From the NCBI GenBank assembly GCA_964534945.1, contig CAZHSB010000063.1, positions 1-7,285 on the forward strand: a DNA stretch of 7,285 bases, given 5' to 3'. The notes below the pieces were generated by a model that was not told where the DNA came from, did no database searches, and saw only the letters and a program-made list of their open reading frames with translations. A program made the translations under genes and the position numbers. This document shows positions 1-5,726 of this stretch, in pieces. Origin of the DNA: CAZHFA01 sp964534945 (GTDB lineage: Bacteria; Bdellovibrionota_C; UBA2361; CAKMMH01). How positions within the stretch are numbered: position 1 is the stretch's first letter; every line of letters starts with the position of its first letter.

Positions 1-672
1 GCACGTGCTATTTTTGCATCAAAAATTCCAGTTATTTCTGCAGTAGGGCACGAAAGTGATATAAGTTTATCTGATTTGGTAGCAGATGTTAGAGCTCCAA
101 CTCCAACAGGAGCCGCGGAAATAGCAGTTCCTTTAATGTCAGATCTTTCAAAGACTGTTTCTTTTTATGAAGAACGTTTTAAAGATTTTGATAAATTTTT
201 ACTTCCTTATTTTCAAAATGTTTCTTTTTTAGAAGAACGCTTTAGAAATGTTTTTAAGAATAAATTTTTGGAGTTTCGTTTGTCTTTTGAAAAAGTGAAG
301 TTATCTTTTCAAAAATTAACCCCCAAACATCAAGTAAAAATAAAAAGAGAAAAAGTTGATTCGTTAACAATTCGCTTAGAACAAGCATCTCCCCAAAAGA
401 TGATAAAAAGATATAAGGATACCAAAGAAAAACTTAAAGAAAATTTTTTAAAAGTATTTAAATTGTTGTATTCAAAAAAAAGAGAAACGCTTGAGAGACA
501 AAGGGCATTGCTTTCTTTATTAGATTATAAGCAGACTCTGAAAAGAGGTTTCTCTGTTTTAACGTGTAACAATAAAGTTATAACTTCAAGTAATAGTGTA
601 TCTATTAATGATTCATTAGAGGTTAAGTTGTATAAGGGTAACCTTGCGGTAAAAGTTTTTAAAAAGGAGTAA
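1..672 (+). CDS. xseA: Exodeoxyribonuclease VII large subunit, 5'-truncated by the window
   Basis: This is the catalytic large subunit of exonuclease VII, a cytoplasmic enzyme that degrades single-stranded DNA from both ends into short oligonucleotides and acts in repair. The frame is open from base 1, and 223 residues are visible, about half of the usual 400-450. The visible part begins in the conserved core: ISAVGHESD (residues 12-20) followed by ADVRAPTPTGAAE (28-40), a hallmark of the family. A long Lys/Glu-rich stretch (about 55-175) fits the coiled-coil arm that binds XseB copies. The C-terminus, with KRGFSVL and the small beta-rich tail ending in LAVKVFKKE, matches the family end. The TTG at 76 is internal, because the homology starts well upstream of it. 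The stop is followed by xseB, whose ribosome binding site overlaps the end of xseA. The identification is secure. Only the N-terminal OB-fold half is missing, because it lies outside the window. Confidence 0.96.
   Translation, partial: ARAIFASKIPVISAVGHESDISLSDLVADVRAPTPTGAAEIAVPLMSDLSKTVSFYEERFKDFDKFLLPYFQNVSFLEERFRNVFKNKFLEFRLSFEKVKLSFQKLTPKHQVKIKREKVDSLTIRLEQASPQKMIKRYKDTKEKLKENFLKVFKLLYSKKRETLERQRALLSLLDYKQTLKRGFSVLTCNNKVITSSNSVSINDSLEVKLYKGNLAVKVFKKE
664..669 (+). promoter_or_regulatory. Ribosome binding site of xseB
   Basis: AAGGAG lies inside the last codons of xseA, nine bases before the ATG at 679. It fixes the xseB start and couples its translation to xseA. Confidence 0.8.
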
Positions 673-678
673 TTAGTT

Positions 679-909
679 ATGAAGATAAAAGTGAAAGATT
701 TACTTTCTGATAATTTTGATGAAAATCTTTTTTCTGATTTAAAATTTGAAGAGGGAATAGAAGTATTAGAATCTTTAATAAAGCAAGTTGAGGCAGGAGA
801 GCTTCCACTTGAAACAGCCATTGTCGCTTATGAAAGAGGAAATAAAATTTTAGCAAAAATAAGTTCTCTTTTAGAGGGGGCCGAGAAGAAGCTTGAGGTT
901 ATTGACTAG
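679..909 (+). CDS. xseB: Exodeoxyribonuclease VII small subunit
   Basis: This is the small subunit of exonuclease VII, a short helical-hairpin protein of which several copies wrap the coiled-coil arm of XseA. The protein is 76 residues long, which is normal for the family. It shows the family pattern FEEGIEVLESLIKQVEAGEL (about residues 24-43), then LPLETAIVAYERGNKIL (43-59) and a final LLEGAEKKLEV (64-74). The first 20 or so residues (MKIKVKDLLSDNFDENLFSD) are a slightly long leader before the conserved core. The ATG at 679 is supported by AAGGAG nine bases upstream and lies six bases after the xseA stop, so the two genes form an operon and give both parts of one enzyme. No hairpin terminator is evident after the stop codon. 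Confidence 0.95.
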   Translation: MKIKVKDLLSDNFDENLFSDLKFEEGIEVLESLIKQVEAGELPLETAIVAYERGNKILAKISSLLEGAEKKLEVID

Positions 910-981
910 AAAAGTTATGTAAATAAGACACATTATTTTTTAAGTTTTCGATATTCTATGATGTTATTACTTTTATGAATA

Positions 982-1011
982 TTGAAAGCAAATTGATGTT
1001 CATGGTAAAAT
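982..1011 (+). promoter_or_regulatory. Candidate sigma-70-type promoter of the R-M operon
   Basis: TTGAAA (982-987) and TAAAAT (1006-1011) are separated by 18 bases. Both are close to the -35 and -10 consensus, and the pair sits 21 bases before the ATG at 1032. In a region this AT-rich such matches also arise by chance, so this is a candidate only. No operator or controller-protein box was recognised. Confidence 0.4.
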
Positions 1012-1021
1012 AAACTTTATT

Positions 1022-1026
1022 AGGAG
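1022..1026 (+). promoter_or_regulatory. Ribosome binding site of the methylase-like gene
   Basis: AGGAG lies five bases before the ATG at 1032. It is the only good Shine-Dalgarno match near the start of this frame and supports the chosen start. Confidence 0.7.
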
Positions 1027-1031
1027 ATCAT

Positions 1032-2009
1032 ATGCAGGCCGTAATTTCGCTTAGAGAAAATATCGATATAAAAGAAAATTATTTAATTAAGTTGAACGAA
1101 AAGTTACTTTCCATCCTATTGTCTGATAAAACTACAAAAGAAAATCTATTATGGGCAACAAATGATTACCAAAAATATGGTGATAAATATTCTGAAAAAT
1201 CACAAATTCAAATTGATCTTATCACTGGGGAGAATGGTGATATTATTAAACCACGCACTGAAAAAACAAAAGAAGAACAGTTTGAACGAATTAGGCAAAA
1301 AGCTGAGGTATTCACTCCTACATGGATATGTAATGCCCAAAATAATTTAATAGATAATGAGTGGTTTGGTCGTGAAGGAGTTTTTAATAAAGAAGAAAAA
1401 AATAGTTGGGTTACAAATAGAAAGAAAATAGCTTTTAAGAAAAAATCTTGGCAGGAATATATTGGGCAAACAAGATTTGAAATGGCTTGCGGAGAAGCTC
1501 CATACTTAGTAAGTCGATATGATGCAGTTACGGGCGAATATATAGAGCCAAAAAACAGAATAGGATTATTGGATAGAAAACTTCGTGTTATAGGAGAAAA
1601 CGTTAATGATGAAGAAAGCTGGCTTGAATCTTCATTAATCGCTATTCAAAATATTTATGGATACGACTGGCAGGGGGATAATGTTCTTCTTGCCCGGGAA
1701 AATGCATTGTTTACAATAATTGAATTTTTTGAAGATAAATTTAATAAAAATATCAGCCAAAAAATATTATTGACCATAGCTGAAATTATCTCGTGGAATA
1801 TTTGGCAAATGGATGGAGTAAAAGGTGTAGTTCCTAATAGTTGTAAGGAAATGGCTAAAGAACAAGTGTCAATTTTTGGCGATAACGAGACAGAGCCCTG
1901 TGAAGGGTGTGTAAAAAATGATGTCCTGCTTCATAATGGTGTTTATTGTAATATCGTAAATTGGAATACAGGTGAGATTTTAAGATTTGTAGACTTGATA
2001 AGGAGATAA
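1032..2009 (+). CDS. Methyltransferase-like R-M subunit without an NPPY motif
   Basis: This 325-residue soluble protein resembles proteins annotated as restriction endonuclease subunit M. It looks like an N6-adenine methyltransferase core. AEVFTPTWI (91-99) resembles the motif X region of gamma-type enzymes (xxxYTPxxI). FEMACGEAPYL (149-159) resembles SAM-binding motif I (DPACGxGxFL). LLDRKL (179-184) and YGYDWQGDNVLLARENAL (209-226) lie where motifs II and III would be, and NIWQMDG (256-262) follows. No (N/D/S)PP(Y/F) catalytic motif IV appears anywhere in the chain, and the C-terminus has no clear target-recognition domain. Cys271, Cys290, Cys293 and Cys306 could form a small metal site (inference). 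The gene ends one base before the next start, with that gene's Shine-Dalgarno inside its last codons, so the two proteins are surely co-expressed. It may be a specificity, structural or SAM-sensing partner of the large enzyme rather than a methylase itself. Confidence 0.75.
   Translation: MQAVISLRENIDIKENYLIKLNEKLLSILLSDKTTKENLLWATNDYQKYGDKYSEKSQIQIDLITGENGDIIKPRTEKTKEEQFERIRQKAEVFTPTWICNAQNNLIDNEWFGREGVFNKEEKNSWVTNRKKIAFKKKSWQEYIGQTRFEMACGEAPYLVSRYDAVTGEYIEPKNRIGLLDRKLRVIGENVNDEESWLESSLIAIQNIYGYDWQGDNVLLARENALFTIIEFFEDKFNKNISQKILLTIAEIISWNIWQMDGVKGVVPNSCKEMAKEQVSIFGDNETEPCEGCVKNDVLLHNGVYCNIVNWNTGEILRFVDLIRR
2000..2005 (+). promoter_or_regulatory. Ribosome binding site of the large R-M gene, embedded in the upstream gene
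   Basis: AAGGAG overlaps the last sense codons of the methylase-like gene, whose TAA (2007-2009) ends one base before the ATG at 2011. This arrangement implies translational coupling and fixes the start. Confidence 0.8.
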
Positions 2010-2010
2010 A

Positions 2011-4953
2011 ATGACACAGTTTGACCAGCCTTTTGAGAGAAAACTTATATATGTTTTCAGAATAAATGATAAGCCTCATAGAGGTTACTTAAAAATTGGT
2101 GAAGCTTCTGTTAAATCGGATACTCCTAACGAAAAGCTAAATCCAAATTGTTCTGAGTTAAATAAGCTTGCGCATACAAGAATTAAGCAATACACATCAA
2201 CTGCGGGAGTAGAATATGAATTATTATATACAGAATTGGCAATCTTTTTAGATGGAATTCTAGAAAAGGCTTTTGGAGATTATAGGGTAAAAGAAGTACT
2301 AAAAAATTCAGGTATTAAAAATACAAGGATTGGAGACACTATGGGTAATGAATGGTATAAAATTGATTTAGCAACTGCCAAAAATGCAATAGCTGCAATA
2401 AAAAACAAACAATTATCTTTAAAGCCAATGCAAATTACTAATGATAATAATCCAATTTCTTTTAGACCCGAACAGAAAGATGCCATAAATCAGACGATAA
2501 AACACCTAAAGATTAGTAACAAAATGTTGTGGAACGCAAAAATGCGTTTTGGGAAAACTATTTGTGCCTTGGAAGTCGTAAGAAAAATAGGATTTTCAAA
2601 AACAATAATCATATCTCATAGACCTGTTGTCGATTTTGGCTGGCAAGATGATTTTTATAAAGTTTTTAAACGTGAAGATGAATATGAATATATTTCAAGA
2701 GGAACAAAATTTAATATAAAAGAAAAAATAAAAGAGCAAAATAAATTTATTTATTTTATGTCCATACAAGATTTAAGAGGGTCTAAAGCGGTTGGGGGAA
2801 ATTTTTATAAAAATGATGAAATATTCAAGGTGGATTGGGATTTTGTTATTATTGATGAGGCTCATGAAGGAACAACTACTAAACTTGGAAGTGAAGTTAG
2901 AAAGCATTTAATTAAAGAAAATACGAAGTATCTAGAACTTTCAGGAACACCATTTAATATTCTAGGAGATTATGAACGAGATGAAGTTTATACTTGGGAT
3001 TATATGATGGAGCAAAGTGCAAAACAACGATGGAATATAGAAAATTTTGGAGATTCAAACCCATATAATGATTTACCACAAATGAAAATTTTTACTTATG
3101 ATTTGGGTGAGAGTTTAGGTATTGATAAGTATAATGAGTTAGGAGAAAAAGCTTTTAATTTTAAAGAATTTTTTAGGGTTTGGAAAGAAGAGGATCTTAA
3201 ATCAACAAATATATCTATTTCAACAAGTGCTAAAGTTAATGACTTTGTTCATAAAAAAGATATTGAAAGTTTTTTAAATCTAATTTCAATGGGGGATGAA
3301 AAAAGTAATTATCCATATTCAAATGAAAAATATAGAAACTTTTTTAAACATTCCTTATGGATGGTTCCAGGAGTAAAGGAGGCAAGAGCTTTAAGCAAAA
3401 TGTTGCAAAGTCATAAAGTTTTTGGTTGTGGGTTATTTAAAATTGTTAACGTTGCTGGTGAAGGAGATGAAGAAGAGAATGCTGGAGAAGCATTAAAAAA
3501 AGTTAAAGATGCAATTAAAGAGGCATTAAAAAATGATACTTATACGATAACTCTTTCTTGTGGAAGGTTAACAACGGGGGTAACTATTCCTGAATGGACG
3601 GCTGTAATGATGTTGTCTGGTTCATATTCGACATCTGCTCAAAATTATTTACAAACTATTTTTAGAGTTCAATCTCCCGCTAATGTTAATGGTATGACTA
3701 AGGAGTATTGTTATGTTTTTGATTTTGCCCCTGATAGAACGCTTAAAATGGTTGCAGATTCTGTACAGCTATCAACAAAGGCAGGAAAAACAAAAAAAAC
3801 AGATCGAGCAATATTAGGAGAATTTTTAAATTTTTGTCCTGTTATTTCTTATAGCGGTACAAGAATGATACTTTATGATGAAAACAAACTTTTGCAACAG
3901 TTAAAGAAAGTTTATGCGGAAAAAGCAGTAGAAAATGGTTTTGATTATCCGAACTTGTACAATGATGAATTGTTGAAATTAACGGATATTGAACTTCAAC
4001 AATTTGAGAACTTAAAAAAGATTGTCGGGGCAAGTAAATCTTCTACTAAAATGCAGGACATTGACATAAATAAGCAAGGATTTACAGAAGAAGAATATGA
4101 AGAAATTGAACGAATAAGGGAAAAACCAAAGAAAGAAAGAACTCCCGAAGAAGAGGCAAGATTAAAGGAAGCAAGAGAAAAACAGGATCAGCGTCAAAAA
4201 GCGATTTCTATTCTTAGAGCTATTTCAATAAGAATACCGTTATTGATATATGGTGCAGATATAGATAAAGAAGTAGTGACCATAAAAGATCTATTAAATA
4301 AAGATATTGTTGATGATGCTTCTTGGGAAGAATTTATGCCAAATGGTGTAGATAAGAAAATATTTAAAAGCCTAATTAAGTATTATGACGAAGATGTTTT
4401 TAATGCTGCAGGTGAAAAAATTAGGAAAACTGTTAGATATGCCGATACGCTTTTTCCTACTGACCGTGTAAAAGAAATAGCAAAATTATTTAAATGTTTT
4501 AAAAATCCCGATAAAGAAACTGTCTTGACCCCATGGAAAGTAGTAAATATGCATATGAGCGATTGCCTTGGAGGTTATGATTTTTATAATGAGAAGCACG
4601 ATGAATTACTTGAAGATGATCCTCGTTTTGTAAATCAGGGAGAAGTTACAACTGATACGTTTAAAAATAATTGTGTTAAGATATTAGAAATAAATTCAAA
4701 AACAGGACTTTATCCTTTATATGTTACATATAGTATTTTTCGTGCTACATGTGCTAATATTGAAAAAATGACATTTGAAGAACAGAAAAAAATTTGGAAT
4801 GATACCGTTTCAAATAATGTTTTTGTTGTTTGTAAAACACCGATGGCAAAAAGTATTACAAAACGAACTTTGGTAGGTTTTAATAATGTAAAAATAAATG
4901 CACATTATTTTGAGGATCTAGTAAATACGATGAAAAATAAATCAGAACAATTT
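2011..4953 (+). CDS. GIY-YIG nuclease - SF2 helicase - methylase R-M protein, N-terminal part, cut by assembly gap
   Basis: The visible part has 981 residues before the Ns. Residues 10-130 resemble the T5orf172/GIY-YIG nuclease fold: IYVF (13-16) and YLKIGEAS (26-33) stand for the GIY and YIG strands, followed by TRIKQY (56-61), the Glu of LEKAFGDYRV (84-93) and NEWYKIDL (113-120). Residues 145-570 are an SF2 ATPase of restriction-enzyme type: FRPEQ (151-155), Walker A AKMRFGKT (176-183), Walker B VIIDEAHEG (279-287), motif III SGTPFN (311-316), motif V TTGVTIPEW (521-529) and motif VI QTIFRVQ (548-554). A highly charged helical linker spans 690-730. From about 838 a methylase-like domain begins: LTPWKVVNMHM (839-849), a divergent motif I ILEINSKTGLYPLY (891-904) and VVCKTPMAKSITKRT (939-953). 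The chain then enters the gap. The catalytic NPPY segment is therefore not visible. The reading frame that continues through the Ns to 5115 is not real. The protein is inferred to cleave, translocate on and modify DNA, as single-chain Type I/IIG-like enzymes do. Confidence 0.85.
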
Positions 4954-5053
4954 NNNNNNNNNNNNNNNNNNNNNNNNNNNNNNNNNNNNNNNNNNNNNNN
5001 NNNNNNNNNNNNNNNNNNNNNNNNNNNNNNNNNNNNNNNNNNNNNNNNNNNNN
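4954..5053. other. Assembly gap of 100 Ns
   Basis: A run of exactly 100 Ns is the usual placeholder for a gap of unknown length. It falls inside the methylase domain of the large R-M gene. Judged from the usual spacing between motif I and the C-terminal target-recognition region in Eco57I-like enzymes, the true missing segment is probably several hundred bases (inference). For the two flanking frames to join, its length must leave remainder 2 on division by 3. The placeholder length of 100 does not. Confidence 0.97.
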
Positions 5054-5054
5054 T

Positions 5055-5615
5055 GAGGGTATTTCAATACTTAATAAAATTTTATCTTTTAAAGAAGAAT
5101 CTTTTGCCTCTGTAACTCATCCTGCAATGACGTTTGGTTTCAGAACTTTTTTTAAGGATTTTCATAAAGAAAAAAGCCAAATAAACAATGTAAAAGTATA
5201 TGCAAACAGATCTGTAGGATACTTGAACATTGAAAAAATTTTAAAAGGACAAGAATTTATAAAGAAATGGAAGGTATTTATTCCTGAGGCTATTGGCTCT
5301 GGGAATATGCAGACGGATATTGTTAAACCAATTTTGGGAGAACCGAACTCTATTTCTACTGAAACATATATAATGAATGGACCATATAGTTCTAAGACAG
5401 AAGCTAAAAATGCAGTGTCTTATATAGAAACAAAATTTTTTCATTTTTTATTAGGTATTAAAAAAAATACTCAACATACATCATCCTCTTTTTACCAATT
5501 TGTTCCTCTTCAAGATTTTAATGAGCCTTGGACTGATGAAAAACTCTATAAAAAATATAAATTAAATCAAGATGAAATTGATTTTATTGAGTCGATGATA
5601 AGACCAATGGAGTAG
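5055..5615 (+). CDS. Eco57I-type R-M enzyme C-terminus, probably the end of the gene starting at 2011
   Basis: The frame is open from the gap edge. It gives 186 residues and ends at TAG 5613-5615. The ATG at 5127 is internal: the 24 codons before it (EGISILNKILSFKEESF and onward) read as normal protein of the same kind, and no Shine-Dalgarno precedes the ATG. The segment looks like the target-recognition and C-terminal tail of Eco57I-like methylase/restriction proteins. WKVFIPEAIGSGN (72-84) is followed by a TETYIMNGPYSS segment (102-113), SYIETKFFHFLLGIKKNTQH (122-141), FVPLQDF (149-155), PWTDEKLY (158-165) and a final FIESMIRPM. The tail pattern of KKNTQH, then VPLQDF, then PWTDE is one I associate with the ends of such enzymes. 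It follows directly, on the same strand, a gene that enters the gap in the middle of a methylase domain, so the simplest reading is one interrupted gene. The alternative is a separate downstream methylase or specificity gene whose start lies in the gap. Confidence 0.8.
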   Translation, partial: EGISILNKILSFKEESFASVTHPAMTFGFRTFFKDFHKEKSQINNVKVYANRSVGYLNIEKILKGQEFIKKWKVFIPEAIGSGNMQTDIVKPILGEPNSISTETYIMNGPYSSKTEAKNAVSYIETKFFHFLLGIKKNTQHTSSSFYQFVPLQDFNEPWTDEKLYKKYKLNQDEIDFIESMIRPME

Positions 5616-5654
5616 GGAATTTGGTATCTTCTTTATTATTTTAAGTAAAAATTC

Positions 5655-5682
5655 TTGAATTCTCGCAAAATGATGCTTATAT
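5655..5682 (+). promoter_or_regulatory. Candidate promoter of htpG
   Basis: TTGAAT (5655-5660) is followed after 16 bases by TTATAT (5677-5682), which is preceded by TGC and so gives an extended -10 element. It lies about 45 bases before the htpG start. This fits the vegetative sigma-70 consensus. I see nothing specific to a heat-shock sigma factor. It is a candidate only in such AT-rich DNA. Confidence 0.4.
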
Positions 5683-5715
5683 CAAAGAATTGGTTGTAGT
5701 TTATAAACATTAAAT

Positions 5716-5719
5716 GGAG
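5716..5719 (+). promoter_or_regulatory. Ribosome binding site of htpG
   Basis: GGAG lies seven bases before the ATG at 5727 and supports that start, which also gives the standard HtpG N-terminus. Confidence 0.7.
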
Positions 5720-5726
5720 TTAAAAA

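Larger units (their letters stand above)
910..1031 (+). other. Intergenic spacer between xseB and the R-M operon
   Basis: This is 122 bases of very AT-rich sequence without a credible ORF or RNA gene. I see no GC-rich hairpin with a U-tract that would terminate xseAB. It holds a candidate promoter (982-1011) and the ribosome binding site of the next gene. Confidence 0.6.
5616..5726 (+). other. Intergenic spacer between the R-M operon and htpG
   Basis: This is 111 AT-rich bases with no ORF. It contains a candidate htpG promoter (5655-5682) and a weak seven-base inverted repeat, AATTCTT (5650-5656) with AAGAATT (5685-5691), around the same place. There is no CIRCE-type heat-shock operator (TTAGCACTC-N9-GAGTGCTAA) and no strong terminator hairpin. 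Confidence 0.55.

Noticed and set aside
525..821. Minus-strand ORF of 98 codons across the xseA-xseB junction
   Set aside because: It lies antisense to two well-identified genes, has low-complexity Ser/Lys-rich composition and no ribosome binding context. It is a shadow frame.
4954..5115. Coding sequence of the large R-M gene continuing through the Ns to a stop at 5115
   Set aside because: The frame is kept only because the placeholder has 100 bases. The residues after the Ns in that frame are meaningless, while another frame gives a clear Eco57I-type tail.
5127..5615. Separate 162-residue gene starting at ATG 5127
   Set aside because: The frame is open upstream to the gap and the upstream residues continue the same domain. 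No Shine-Dalgarno precedes the ATG.
5603..5625. Weak hairpin ACCAAT/ATTTGGT over the end of the R-M reading frame, followed by T-rich sequence
   Set aside because: The stem is five or six pairs with a bulge and no GC-rich core, and the T-run is interrupted, so it is not a convincing intrinsic terminator.
988..5680. Imperfect 16-base direct repeat (13 matches) flanking the R-M operon at 988-1003 and 5665-5680
   Set aside because: In spacers this AT-rich a match of this quality is roughly expected by chance, and there is no mobility gene or other boundary mark, so it does not support an attachment site or target duplication.
5616..5726. CIRCE or other heat-shock operator upstream of htpG
   Set aside because: No sequence close to the CIRCE inverted repeat was found. 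The only dyad is a seven-base AT-rich one with a long spacer.
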